DNA from: Candidatus Defluviibacillus avedoerensis
GTDB lineage: Bacteria; Pseudomonadota; Gammaproteobacteria; Burkholderiales; Burkholderiaceae_C
DNA length: 64,000 nt
Reading direction: 5' to 3'
Assembly: GCA_016703665.1 (NCBI GenBank)
Contig: JADJBS010000016.1
Location: forward strand, 85,168-149,167
A program made the position numbers and the translations under genes. Under the pieces are notes generated by a model. It saw nothing but the letters and a program-made list of their open reading frames with translations, ran no database searches and had not been told where the DNA came from. Positions 26,120 to 35,058 of the stretch are shown piece by piece (the stretch's first letter is position 1; each line of letters begins with the position of its first letter).

Positions 26120-27922
26120 ATGTACCAATACACCGAATTCGACAAGCAATTCATCCGCCAGCGCGCGGCGCAGTTCCGCGACCAGCTGGAGCGATTCCAG
26201 GCCGGCAAGATCAGCGGCGAAGAGTTTCTGCCCTTGCGTTTGCAAAATGGCTGGTACGTGCAGCGCTACGCCCCCATGCTGCGCGTGGCGGTGCCTTACG
26301 GCGAAATCAACAGCGACCAGGTGCGGGTGCTGGCCCGGATCGCCCGCGAATACGACACACCCGAAGCAGCCGTGATCAATGAGGCCAACTTGGCCCAAGG
26401 CCAGTTTGGCAGCAAGCCACTGCCCACCAACTACGCGCACTTCAGCACCCGCCAAAACGCACAGTTCAACTGGATTCCACTGGCCAAGGCAGCCGACGTG
26501 ATGGACCTGCTGGCCAGCGTCAACATGCACGGCATTCAGACCAGCGGCAACTGCATTCGCAACATCACCACCGACGAGCGCGCAGGCATTGCGGTGGACG
26601 AGATTGCCGACCCCCGCCCCTTTGCCGAAATCTTGCGCCAATGGAGCACGCTGCACCCCGAGTTCGCCTTTCTGCCACGCAAGTTCAAGATCGCCATCAG
26701 CGGTGCGCGCGAAGACCGTGCCGCCACCGCTTGGCACGACGTAGGCCTGCATGTGCTGCGCAACTCGGATGGCGAGGTGGGCTTCAAAGTGTTGGTAGGC
26801 GGTGGCATGGGCCGCACGCCGGTGGTTGGCACCACCATCAGCGAATTTGTTGCCTGGGACCAGATCCTGAACTACCTGGAAGCCGTGGTGCGCGTGTACA
26901 ACCGCTACGGTAGGCGCGACAACAAATACAAAGCCCGCATCAAAATTTTGGTCAAGGCCGAGGGTCAAAAGTACATCGACCAAGTTGAGGCCGAGTACCG
27001 CGACATTGTTGAAAAAGACGGCGCCCCGCACACCATCACCCAGGCTGAGCTGGACCGCGTGGCCGCCAGCTTTGTGCCCCCGTCGCTTGACTGCGACCGT
27101 GCAGATGCGGATGCCAAGATCGCTAACATCCTGCGCGCCGCCGCTGAAGACGACATCGAGTTTGGCCGCTGGCTGCAACAAAACGTGGCACCCCACAAGA
27201 ACCCCGATCTGCGCGCCGTCACCTTGTCGTTCAAGCGCCTGGGCCAAGCGCCAGGAGACGCCACCGCAGACCAGTTAGACCGCGTGGCCGAACTGGCCGA
27301 CCAGTTCAGCGCCGGTGAGTTGCGCATCACCCACGACCAAAACGTCTTGCTGCCCTGGGTACGTTGCGACCAGTTACCTGAGCTGTGGCGTGCAGCCCGC
27401 AAGCTGGGCCTGGCCAAGCCCAACATCCGCCTGGTGAGCGACATGATCGCCTGCCCTGGCGGCGACTTCTGTGCCCTGGCCAATGCCCGCAGCATCCCGA
27501 TTGCCGAGGCCATTACCGAGCGTTACCAAGACCTGGACGAACTCTTTGACCTGGGCGAGATCGACCTGCACATCAGCGGCTGCATGAACTCCTGCGGCCA
27601 CCACCACACCGGCCACATTGGCATTCTGGGGGTGGATAAAGACGGGCAGGAGTGGTACCAGATCACCCTGGCCGGCTCTGACGGCTCAGCCCTCAGCGGT
27701 GCACCTGTGGCTGGCAAGGTGGTTGGCCCCTCCTTTGCTGCCGCCGAAGTGCCCGATGTGATCGAAGCCTTGCTAGACACCTACAAAGCCCACCGCGACG
27801 CGGGTGAGACCTTCATCAAAGCCCTGAACCGCCTGGGCCATGAGCCTTTCAAAGCCGCTGCCAACGGCGCGCGTGAATCCACCCGCCGCGAAAACACCTT
27901 GCCCATCGCTTACGAGATTTGA
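26120..27922 (+). CDS. cysI: Sulfite reductase hemoprotein (CysI-like nitrite/sulfite reductase)
   Basis: 600 residues with two ferredoxin-reductase-like/nitrite-sulfite half domains. The four cysteines that hold the [4Fe-4S]-siroheme centre occur as ACPGGDFCALANARS and ISGCMNSCGHHHTGHIG. It reduces sulfite to sulfide. There is no CysJ flavoprotein, so the electron donor is probably ferredoxin; fdxA and a ferredoxin reductase lie 4-7 kb downstream. The second gene of the operon, overlapping none, with DUF934 eight bases after it. Nitrite as a substrate is formally possible but the cys context argues for sulfite. Confidence 0.93.
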   Translation: MYQYTEFDKQFIRQRAAQFRDQLERFQAGKISGEEFLPLRLQNGWYVQRYAPMLRVAVPYGEINSDQVRVLARIAREYDTPEAAVINEANLAQGQFGSKPLPTNYAHFSTRQNAQFNWIPLAKAADVMDLLASVNMHGIQTSGNCIRNITTDERAGIAVDEIADPRPFAEILRQWSTLHPEFAFLPRKFKIAISGAREDRAATAWHDVGLHVLRNSDGEVGFKVLVGGGMGRTPVVGTTISEFVAWDQILNYLEAVVRVYNRYGRRDNKYKARIKILVKAEGQKYIDQVEAEYRDIVEKDGAPHTITQAELDRVAASFVPPSLDCDRADADAKIANILRAAAEDDIEFGRWLQQNVAPHKNPDLRAVTLSFKRLGQAPGDATADQLDRVAELADQFSAGELRITHDQNVLLPWVRCDQLPELWRAARKLGLAKPNIRLVSDMIACPGGDFCALANARSIPIAEAITERYQDLDELFDLGEIDLHISGCMNSCGHHHTGHIGILGVDKDGQEWYQITLAGSDGSALSGAPVAGKVVGPSFAAAEVPDVIEALLDTYKAHRDAGETFIKALNRLGHEPFKAAANGARESTRRENTLPIAYEI

Positions 27923-27929
27923 GATTACT

Positions 27930-28310
27930 ATGAAGTTGATAGCACACATTGACCACCAGTATGCTGGAACAGGCGAATCTATTGCGGTAGACAACACAAC
28001 TGATCCCTTGAGCCTGGACTTGGGCGGGATCGAGCGCGTGGACCTGCACTTCCCCAAGTTCAACGATGGCCGCGCCTACAGCCAGGCCTTTTTGATCCGC
28101 CGTCGCCTTGGCTTCAAGGGCGAGATACGCGCCACGGGCGACGTGCTGATCGACCAGCTGGTGCAGATGCAGCGCAGCGGGTTTGACAGCGCCGTGCTGC
28201 GGGAAGGTGTTGATGCGAGTGATGCACAGCGCCAGTTTGAACGTTTCAAGGCGTTTTACCAGGGCGACGCGGTGCAGACCGCTCCCTTGTTTGCGAGGAA
28301 AGCGGCATGA
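27930..28310 (+). CDS. DUF934 protein of the sulfate-assimilation operon
   Basis: 126 residues; family features VDLHFPKFNDGRAYSQAFLIRRRLGFKGEIRATGDVL are clear. DUF934 genes sit between cysI and cysH across beta- and gammaproteobacteria and are thought to help sulfite reduction, possibly as a structural or electron-transfer partner; the precise role is not established. ATG 27930; the stop overlaps cysH by ATGA. Confidence 0.9.
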   Translation: MKLIAHIDHQYAGTGESIAVDNTTDPLSLDLGGIERVDLHFPKFNDGRAYSQAFLIRRRLGFKGEIRATGDVLIDQLVQMQRSGFDSAVLREGVDASDAQRQFERFKAFYQGDAVQTAPLFARKAA

Positions 28311-29134
28311 GCGCCGTCGGGCCGTCCCAAGGCGAGAAGGCCCCCGTGGGGGGCAGCGATGTACACGCAGTGACGAGCGTGGGGGCGACATCTTCCGCTA
28401 TCGAGTTGAACGCGAAACCATCCAAAGATTTCGCAGAAAAGCTGACCGCCACCATCGCGCTGCTGCAACACGCCGCAGCCGATTACGCGCCCGTCACGCA
28501 GGCTTCGTCCCTCGGGGCAGAGGACGTGGTGATCACCCACTTGATCAACCGCTTGAACCTGAACATCCCCGTGTTCGTGCTAAACACCGGCGTTTTGCAT
28601 GCCGAGACCGAAGCGCTGATGGCTCAAACAGTGGCCACATCCAAAGCCCCGGTGACGGTGCACGAACCCGTGCAAGAAGCAGTCATCCAATTTGTGACAC
28701 GCGAAGGCAAAGATGCGATGTACAAGAGCATCGAACTGCGCAAAGCTTGCTGCGGCATTCGCAAGATGGAACCACTTTCCCGCGCCTTGGCAGGTCAAAA
28801 AGCCTGGATCACGGGTCTGCGCCGTGAGCAATCCAATGCCCGCGCCGAAGTACTGTTGATCGACACCACCGAAGACCGAGTGAAGTTCAACCCCTTGGCC
28901 AACTGGACCTGGGGCGACGTGTGGCACTACATCGCCCAACACAAGGTCGCGTACAACCCGCTGCACGACCAGTTTTTCCCCAGCATCGGCTGCGCGCCCT
29001 GCACCCGCGCTATCTCATTAGGCGAAGACTTCCGCGCCGGTCGCTGGTGGTGGGAAGCCGAAATCGAAGGTGGTGCCGCCAAAGAATGCGGCCTGCATGT
29101 CAAACAAGCATCTACAGAGAGTACCCCCGCATGA
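28307..29134 (+). CDS. cysH: Adenylylsulfate (APS) reductase, CysH family
   Basis: 275 residues. The two cysteine pairs KACCGIRK and GCAPCTRA show an iron-sulfur, APS-using type rather than the PAPS type of E. coli; the catalytic cysteine is in ECGLH near the C-terminus. It makes sulfite from APS produced by CysD/CysN. Starts at the ATGA overlap with DUF934. Residues 2 to about 31 are encoded by a GC-rich palindromic repeat (28313-28391) and do not resemble the family, whose homology begins near ELNAKPSKDF. Its end overlaps cysD by ATGA. Confidence 0.93.
   Translation: MSAVGPSQGEKAPVGGSDVHAVTSVGATSSAIELNAKPSKDFAEKLTATIALLQHAAADYAPVTQASSLGAEDVVITHLINRLNLNIPVFVLNTGVLHAETEALMAQTVATSKAPVTVHEPVQEAVIQFVTREGKDAMYKSIELRKACCGIRKMEPLSRALAGQKAWITGLRREQSNARAEVLLIDTTEDRVKFNPLANWTWGDVWHYIAQHKVAYNPLHDQFFPSIGCAPCTRAISLGEDFRAGRWWWEAEIEGGAAKECGLHVKQASTESTPA
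28313..28391 (+). repeat. Palindromic intergenic-type repeat translated within cysH
   Basis: The stretch has a GCCCCC/GGGGGC stem at 28340-28353 and ends GAGCGTGGGGGCGAC, the shape of a dispersed extragenic repeat I associate with Comamonadaceae genomes. Here it lies inside the coding frame and remains open, adding about 28 residues to the CysH N-terminus. Confidence 0.5.
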
Positions 29135-30072
29135 ACGCCCCTACCGCAACCGAATTGCAAGCCCTGGCCCATGCCGTCAGCAATGCACACCTGGACGCCC
29201 TGGAAGAAGAAACCATCTTCATCCTGCGCGAAGTGGCCGCCACCTTTGAGCGCCCTGCCCTGCTGTTCTCCGGCGGCAAGGACTCACTGGTCATGCTCAA
29301 GTGTGCAGAGAAAGCATTTGGCGTGGGGCGCATACCCTACCCGCTGCTGATGATCGACACCGGCCACAACTTTGTAGAAGTGACCGACTTTCGAGACAGC
29401 CGCGCCAAAGAACTGCAAGCCAACCTGATTGTGCGCAGCGTGGAAGACTCCATGAAGCGCGGCACTGTGCGGCTGGCTCATCCAGGTGAATCACGTAACG
29501 TGCACCAGTCGGTCACATTGCTGGAAGCCATTGAAGAATTCCGCTTCGACGCGCTGATCGGTGGCGCCCGTCGTGATGAAGAGAAAGCCCGCGCCAAAGA
29601 ACGCATCTTCAGCCACCGCGACAGCTTTGGCCAATGGCAACCCAAAGACCAGCGGCCCGAGTTGTGGACACTCTTTAACACCAAACTGCAACCCGGCGAG
29701 CACTTCCGCGTGTTCCCCATCAGCAACTGGACCGAATTGGACGTATGGCAATACATCGACCGAGAAAACATCGCCCTGCCCAGCCTATATTACGCCCACC
29801 AACGCGAAGTGGTGGAGCGCAAGGGTCTGCTGGTGCCTGTGACTCCCTTGACCCCAGCCCGCGCAGGAGAAGAAGTGGTCAAGCGCGAAGTGCGCTTTCG
29901 CACCGTGGGCGACATTACCTGCACCTGCCCCGTGACCAGCAGCGCTGCCAATGCAGCCGAAGTGGTGGTGGAAACCCTGGGCGTTGAGGTCAGTGAACGC
30001 GGCGCGACGCGCATGGACGACAAAACCTCTGAAGCCTCGATGGAAAAGCGCAAGAAGGACGGGTACTTCTAG
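29131..30072 (+). CDS. cysD: Sulfate adenylyltransferase subunit 2
   Basis: 313 residues of the PAPS-reductase-like PP-loop family: SGGKDSLVMLKCAEKAF is the PP-loop, followed by PLLMIDTGHNFVEV and GGARRDEEKARAKERIFS. With CysN it makes APS from sulfate and ATP. The ATG at 29131 overlaps the cysH stop. A repeat-bearing gap of 137 bp separates it from cysN, unlike the tight spacing upstream. Confidence 0.96.
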   Translation: MNAPTATELQALAHAVSNAHLDALEEETIFILREVAATFERPALLFSGGKDSLVMLKCAEKAFGVGRIPYPLLMIDTGHNFVEVTDFRDSRAKELQANLIVRSVEDSMKRGTVRLAHPGESRNVHQSVTLLEAIEEFRFDALIGGARRDEEKARAKERIFSHRDSFGQWQPKDQRPELWTLFNTKLQPGEHFRVFPISNWTELDVWQYIDRENIALPSLYYAHQREVVERKGLLVPVTPLTPARAGEEVVKREVRFRTVGDITCTCPVTSSAANAAEVVVETLGVEVSERGATRMDDKTSEASMEKRKKDGYF

Positions 30073-30099
30073 AACACCCCCGTTGGCGTTCACTTCGTG

Positions 30100-30165
30100 T
30101 AACACCCCCCTTGCAGGGGGCGGCACCAGCGGCCCGGCGAAGCCGGTTCCGCGGTGCCCTACGGC
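30100..30165. repeat. Palindromic repeat between cysD and cysN
   Basis: Two hairpins in tandem: a C-rich/G-rich stem (CCCCC TTGC AGGGGG region, 30105-30120) and a long stem from GGCACC (30122) to GGTGCC (30158) with inner GCGG and CGGC arms. This matches a repeat type often seen in Comamonadaceae. It has no T-run and lies inside the operon. Confidence 0.6.
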
Positions 30166-30209
30166 GACAGCTCCTTCGATCATCTTCAGTGATTTACCCA
30201 TACACGATC

Positions 30210-31571
30210 ATGGCAAACACCTCAAATATAATAGCAAACAATTCAGCAATAGCAAGCCAAAACGACTTGTCAGCCCTTAAATTCATCACCTGCGGCAGCG
30301 TAGACGACGGCAAGAGCACCCTGATTGGCCGTCTGCTGGTGGACAGCCGCACCGTGCTCCAAGATCAGTTGGCCAGTGTGACGCACACCAGCCACAACGG
30401 AGACGTCGCCACCCACACCGTGGACCTGGCCCGCTTTACCGATGGCTTGCAGGCCGAGCGCGAGCAAGGCATCACCATCGACGTGGCCTGGCGCTACTTT
30501 GCTACCGCCAAGCGCAAGTTCATCATCGGCGACGCGCCTGGGCATGAGCAGTACACCCGCAACATGGTCACAGCCGCCAGCGCGGCAGATGCCGCTGTGG
30601 TGTTGGTAGACGCCACCAAGCTGGACTGGCAAAACCCCGCCCTCAAACTGCTGCCGCAAACCCGCCGCCACAGCCTGCTGGCCAAGCTGCTGCGCGTGCC
30701 TGGCATCGTGTTTGCGGTGAACAAGCTGGACGCCGTGGCCAACCCCACGCTGGCTTTTGCGCACATCAGCGCGGCGCTGCACAGCTTTGCAACAGAAGCT
30801 GGTGTCCCTGTAGCGGCCACTGTCCCCGTGTCAGCCCTGCAAGGTCACAACGTGGTGGACGCCACTCCCGGTTGGGCCGGCTACAGCGGCCCATCGCTCC
30901 TGTCTATCCTGGAAGAGCTACCCAACACCCCCGCCGAGGCTGTGCAGGCCTTTGCCTTTCCCGTGCAATGGGTGGAGAAGTTCTCTGCCAGCAGCGACAC
31001 CAGCCAAGGCCGCCGCGTATTCTGGGGCCGCATTGCCACCGGCCAAGTGCGCGTGGGCGATACCGTGAACATCTTGCCGTCTGGCAAGTCAGCCGTCGTA
31101 GCGCAAGTGTTGAACCATGCCCGCGTGCCCGGCGAAGTGCCCACCGGTCACTGCGCTGGCATCGTGCTGGACCGCGAAGTGGATGTTTCCCGTGGCGACT
31201 GGTTATTGGAAGCCCCCACGCCTGCCGCTTCGCGTGCTGCGGCGGCGCCCTTTAACATCAGCCGTGAACTGCAGGCTACTGTTGCCTGGATGGACGACGA
31301 GCCTCTGATCCCTGGTCGCGCCTATTGGGTGCTGCACGGGCATCGCTGGGTCAAGGCCAAGGTGCAGCGCGTGGTGCACCGCCTGGACATAAACACCCTG
31401 GCCGAAGAAGACGCCACCGAGCTGCCAGCCAACGCGATTGGCCATGTGGTGCTTGCGCTGCAAGAGCCATTGGCCACGCTGCCCTATGCCCAAAGCCGGG
31501 TGATGGGCGCCTTGATCCTGGTGGACACTGCCAGCCATAAAACCTCGGGGGCAGTGTTGGTTCAGGGTTAA
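30210..31571 (+). CDS. cysN: Sulfate adenylyltransferase subunit 1 (GTPase)
   Basis: 453 residues. EF-Tu-like GTPase: G1 ITCGSVDDGKSTLIGRLL, G3 DAPGHEQYTRNM, G4 NKLDA. It couples GTP hydrolysis to APS synthesis by CysD. The APS-kinase domain of fused CysNC is absent, consistent with an APS-reducing pathway that needs no PAPS. ATG 30210 gives the family start; a start at 30111 would read through the repeat. Confidence 0.95.
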   Translation: MANTSNIIANNSAIASQNDLSALKFITCGSVDDGKSTLIGRLLVDSRTVLQDQLASVTHTSHNGDVATHTVDLARFTDGLQAEREQGITIDVAWRYFATAKRKFIIGDAPGHEQYTRNMVTAASAADAAVVLVDATKLDWQNPALKLLPQTRRHSLLAKLLRVPGIVFAVNKLDAVANPTLAFAHISAALHSFATEAGVPVAATVPVSALQGHNVVDATPGWAGYSGPSLLSILEELPNTPAEAVQAFAFPVQWVEKFSASSDTSQGRRVFWGRIATGQVRVGDTVNILPSGKSAVVAQVLNHARVPGEVPTGHCAGIVLDREVDVSRGDWLLEAPTPAASRAAAAPFNISRELQATVAWMDDEPLIPGRAYWVLHGHRWVKAKVQRVVHRLDINTLAEEDATELPANAIGHVVLALQEPLATLPYAQSRVMGALILVDTASHKTSGAVLVQG

Positions 31572-31668
31572 TCCTGAGATGGGAGCCAGGGATAAATTAA
31601 AATCCTTGGCTAGGCCCCTTTCTGCACCTTTTCTTGAGCACGCTTTGTGCCCATAAGACTGACCTGAC

Positions 31669-31998
31669 ATGACTCACATCGTTTCTGAAGCCTGCATCCG
31701 TTGCAAGTACACCGATTGCGTAGACGTTTGCCCCGTGGACTGCTTCCGCGAAGGCCCCAACATGCTGGTGATTGACCCCGACGAATGCATTGACTGCGCC
31801 GTCTGCATCCCCGAGTGCCCGGTCAACGCGATCTTTGCTGAAGAAGACACGCCCAAAGACCAGATTCCCTACATCAAGCTCAATGCCGAGCTGGCGCAAT
31901 TGAGCAGCTGGAAGAGCATCACCAAGCGCAAAGCACCACTGCCAGACGCAGACGACTGGAAGGACAAGACCGACAAGCTCAAGGAACTGGTGCGTTAA
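31669..31998 (+). CDS. fdxA: Seven-iron ferredoxin FdxA
   Basis: 109 residues with the [3Fe-4S] motif CIRCKYTDCVDVCPVDC and the [4Fe-4S] motif CIDCAVCIPECPVNAIF. The charged C-terminal extension (DADDWKDKTDKLKELVR) is usual for beta/gammaproteobacterial FdxA. It is followed 25 bp later by a ferredoxin reductase and may supply electrons to CysI or other oxidoreductases. Confidence 0.96.
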   Translation: MTHIVSEACIRCKYTDCVDVCPVDCFREGPNMLVIDPDECIDCAVCIPECPVNAIFAEEDTPKDQIPYIKLNAELAQLSSWKSITKRKAPLPDADDWKDKTDKLKELVR

Positions 31999-32023
31999 CC
32001 TTCACGTTGACACCCGTGCCAAC

Positions 32024-33061
32024 TTGATCGAGACCGACGCCCTCATCATCGGTGCTGGCCCTGTGGGGCTGTACCAGGCGTTTCAGCTGGGGCTGCTGGG
32101 CTTGCGCTGCCACATTATTGATGCCCTTCCCCATGTCGGTGGCCAATGCGCCGAGCTGTATCCTGACAAGCCGATTTATGACATCCCCGGGATTCCGGTG
32201 TGCACCGGGCTCGAGCTGATTGAGCGGCTGCAGCAGCAGATTCTTCCCTTTGCGCCCCCTCTTCATCTGGGCCACTTGGTCAACGGCCTGGCGCCTCAGC
32301 CCAACGGTTGGCGTGTCACGACAGACCAGGGTTTGAACATTGTTGCCAAGGTCGTGGTGATTGCTGCAGGGGTAGGTGCATTTGTGCCCAAAACGCTGAA
32401 GATAGAAGGCGCAGACAGGCACGCAGGGCGCCAGCTTCATTACCGGATGGAAGACCCATCACGCTTTGTGGGTCAACGCATCACCGTGCTGGGTGGTGAC
32501 GAACTGGCACTGGACTGGGCAGTCCGGCTAACTGAACAGCCCGTCGGGCATCAACCTCAAAGCGTCGACCTGCTCTACCGACGCGACGTCTTGTCCGCGA
32601 CGCCAGAACTGTTGAGCCGGTTTGAAAACCTTCGGCACAAAAAACGGATCACGCAGCACGTGGGCCAACCCACCCGACTGGTGTCGGTCGAGTCTGGTCA
32701 GATGGGCAGCATCGACTACATGACACCAGATGGCCATCTACAAACCTTGGCAGCAGACACCGTTCTAGCAGCCACCGGCTTGTCACCCAAGTTAGGCCCG
32801 ATCGCCAATTGGGGCCTCGTCCTGGACCATAAACAACTGGTAGTGAACCCCGCCACCTGTGAAACCGCGCACGTGGGCCTGTTTGCCGTGGGCGATGTCA
32901 TCACATACCCTGGCAAAAAGAAGCTGATCGCCTGCGGGTTTCATGAGTGTGTCATGACCGCCTATGCTGTCGCTGAAATCGTGATACCGGGACAGACCGG
33001 GCCGCTGCAGTACACGACCAGCAGCGCGCTGCTGCAACAGCGGTTGGAGCTTGGCATTTGA
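32024..33061 (+). CDS. Ferredoxin-NADP reductase, thioredoxin-reductase-like (type 2 FNR)
   Basis: 345 residues. FAD site LIIGAGPVGLYQAFQLG, the GGQC and LYPDKPIYDIPG segments diagnostic for this FNR class, NADPH-site VLGGDELALDWA, and the second FAD contact GLFAVGDVITYPGKKKLI. No redox-active CxxC is present, which separates it from thioredoxin reductase. The only in-frame start before IETDALIIGAG is TTG at 32024, so a TTG start is assumed. Pairs with FdxA. Confidence 0.9.
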   Translation: MIETDALIIGAGPVGLYQAFQLGLLGLRCHIIDALPHVGGQCAELYPDKPIYDIPGIPVCTGLELIERLQQQILPFAPPLHLGHLVNGLAPQPNGWRVTTDQGLNIVAKVVVIAAGVGAFVPKTLKIEGADRHAGRQLHYRMEDPSRFVGQRITVLGGDELALDWAVRLTEQPVGHQPQSVDLLYRRDVLSATPELLSRFENLRHKKRITQHVGQPTRLVSVESGQMGSIDYMTPDGHLQTLAADTVLAATGLSPKLGPIANWGLVLDHKQLVVNPATCETAHVGLFAVGDVITYPGKKKLIACGFHECVMTAYAVAEIVIPGQTGPLQYTTSSALLQQRLELGI

Positions 33062-33082
33062 GCTGTCTGGCACAGCAGATAG

Positions 33083-33100
33083 ATACCCCATCGGGGGTAT
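33083..33100. promoter_or_regulatory. CsoR/CstR/FrmR-type operator candidate
   Basis: ATACCCCATCGGGGGTAT has perfect 7-bp arms around ATCG. It matches the layout of CsoR-family sites (TACCCC, short gap, GGGGTA). It is 75 bp upstream of the cyclase gene ATG and 22 bp after the reductase stop. No CsoR gene is in the window. Confidence 0.4.
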
Positions 33101-33174
33101 GAGTCACTTCAGAACGCGCCTTTTAAAGGTATCTTCTCTTGGATAGACTCACAAGTTCATCCACAATTTGAGGT

Positions 33175-35040
33175 ATGCCCGAGCAAACAAAACCGCAGAA
33201 ATCCGGCACCACGGGAGAGGGGGGGCCGACAGCCACTAGCGCCGCCAACGAGGGAGACGGCGCCTACATTAATGGCCCGACTTTGCCTAAAACAAGCAAG
33301 GTGGTGCTGGTGATGGATTTGGTGGAATCAGTCCGGCTGATGGCACAAGACGAAAGCGGGGTGGTGGCGCGCTGGCACGGCTTTACTAAGAAGGCGGCCA
33401 AACTGATCCCCCGGCACCGTGGCCGCATTGTCAAATCGCTAGGGGACGGCCTGTTGGCCGAGTTTGACCACGCACGAGAAGCCGTGCAGGTGGCCACCGC
33501 CCTGCACAAAATGATTCAGCCCGCCAACCAGGGCCGCGCCCAAGACCAGCAGCTATGGCTACGCGTGGGCATCAACGCCACGCCGGTGTATGTAGACAAC
33601 ATCGACATCTATGGCAGCGGTGTGAACCTGGCTGCCCGTTTGGCAAGTTTGGCCGGACCCGGTGAAACGATAGCCAGCGCGGGCGTGCGCGACCAGTTGA
33701 CCGACGGCCTGGACGCCGATGTGGAAGACATGGGTGAATGCTATTTGAAGCATGTGGAAGAACCCGTGCGCGCCTACCGCGTAGGGCCGCCCGGGCCACG
33801 GCCAGTGCTGGTGCCTGAGAAGGAATTCAACACGCCGCTCCAGCCGACGATTGCGGTGATTCCGTTTACCTCTCGCAGCAGTGAACCCGAGCAGTTTGCA
33901 ATCGGCGAGTTAATTGCAGACGGGGTCATTGGGGTTCTGAGCAAGATGCGCGAGGGCCGCGTGATTTCACGTTTATCCTCGACTGCGTTGAGGGGGCGCG
34001 CATCGTCTTCAGCGGCAGCATCGTATTTGGGTGCAGCTTATTGCCTCAGTGGTAGCTACGTCGCAATGGGTGTTCGAGGGAATGCGAAGCTAATCTGCAA
34101 TGTGGAGCTGAGCGACACAAAGACCAATCACATCTTATGGGCAGATCGATTCAACGCCACAGTAGGAGATCTTTTTGAAGACCACAGCGCTTTGGCCCAT
34201 GAATTGAGCCAAAGAGTGGCCGCGTCTGTATTCAACCATCAAGTAGACAAAATCACACTTCAACCACTGCCTTCGCTTGAGAGCTATTCCCTCATGCTGG
34301 GCGGCATCTCCATGATGCACCACGCCTCAGCGGCTGACTTTGACCGATCTAGGGTTGTCCTTGAACACCTATGTGAACGGCACCGCAATAAGGCAGAGCC
34401 ACGCGCGTGGCTTGCTAAATGGCATGTACTGCGCTTTGTGCGCGGTGTTGCCGCCAATCGAAAAAAAGACGCTGAGCACGCAATGAATGAAGTCAAGCGT
34501 GCGCTGGACATTAACCCCGATAGCAGCCTGGCACTGGCTATGAAAGGGCATGTTGAGTGTCAGTTGTTGGGGGACTTAGACGCGGCAGAGATCAGCTTGG
34601 GTCGGGCCCTTCAAGTGAACTCAAACGACGCTCTCGCTTGGCTTTTCAAAAGTGTCGTTTCAACTGAGACCAAGCAGTTTTCGACAGCATTGTCTGAATG
34701 CGGAAAAGCTGATCGCCTATCACCCATCGACCCACTTCGTTATTTGTTTGATCTGATTCATTCAAGCGCACTTTTGGCAAGTGGCAACCCCACGGATTCC
34801 ATTCAAATAGCAGAGCGCTCGCTACGTTTGAATTGCCATCAACCGCCGACTTTACGTGTATTGCTAACCGCCCAGGTAGAAGCAGAACAAATTGACGCAG
34901 CTCGATTGACCCTGAAACGATTGTTGCGTGAGGTCCCAGGTTTAACAGTCAACAAATACCTGTCTTCGGGTAACCCGATGGCAAGAACCCGATTGCAATG
35001 TGCAGGAGCATTGCGGCGACTCGGACTGCCAGAACATTAA
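33175..35040 (+). CDS. Class III adenylate cyclase with TolB/FlgO-like and TPR regions
   Basis: 621 residues, no signal or membrane segment. Catalytic domain about 40-200: metal-binding Asp48 (VLVMDLVESVRLM) and Asp91 (SLGDGLLAEF), ATP-selective Lys87 and Asp144 (NIDIYG), transition-state Asn151 and Arg155 (VNLAARL). All six are present, so an active ATP cyclase is predicted. About 224-350 resembles TolB/FlgO-like N-terminal domains (TIAVIPFTSRSSEPEQFAIGE) common in such cyclases; the rest consists of TPR-like helices. It is the first of three same-strand genes; the next starts 18 bp later. By eye, the catalytic part is GC-rich and the rest less so, suggesting a mosaic history. Confidence 0.88.
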   Translation: MPEQTKPQKSGTTGEGGPTATSAANEGDGAYINGPTLPKTSKVVLVMDLVESVRLMAQDESGVVARWHGFTKKAAKLIPRHRGRIVKSLGDGLLAEFDHAREAVQVATALHKMIQPANQGRAQDQQLWLRVGINATPVYVDNIDIYGSGVNLAARLASLAGPGETIASAGVRDQLTDGLDADVEDMGECYLKHVEEPVRAYRVGPPGPRPVLVPEKEFNTPLQPTIAVIPFTSRSSEPEQFAIGELIADGVIGVLSKMREGRVISRLSSTALRGRASSSAAASYLGAAYCLSGSYVAMGVRGNAKLICNVELSDTKTNHILWADRFNATVGDLFEDHSALAHELSQRVAASVFNHQVDKITLQPLPSLESYSLMLGGISMMHHASAADFDRSRVVLEHLCERHRNKAEPRAWLAKWHVLRFVRGVAANRKKDAEHAMNEVKRALDINPDSSLALAMKGHVECQLLGDLDAAEISLGRALQVNSNDALAWLFKSVVSTETKQFSTALSECGKADRLSPIDPLRYLFDLIHSSALLASGNPTDSIQIAERSLRLNCHQPPTLRVLLTAQVEAEQIDAARLTLKRLLREVPGLTVNKYLSSGNPMARTRLQCAGALRRLGLPEH

Positions 35041-35058
35041 GCAAATAAGGAGAATGCG

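Noticed and set aside
26069..27247. A 392-codon open frame opposite cysI
   Set aside because: Antisense shadow of cysI with no ribosome-binding site and no recognisable fold.
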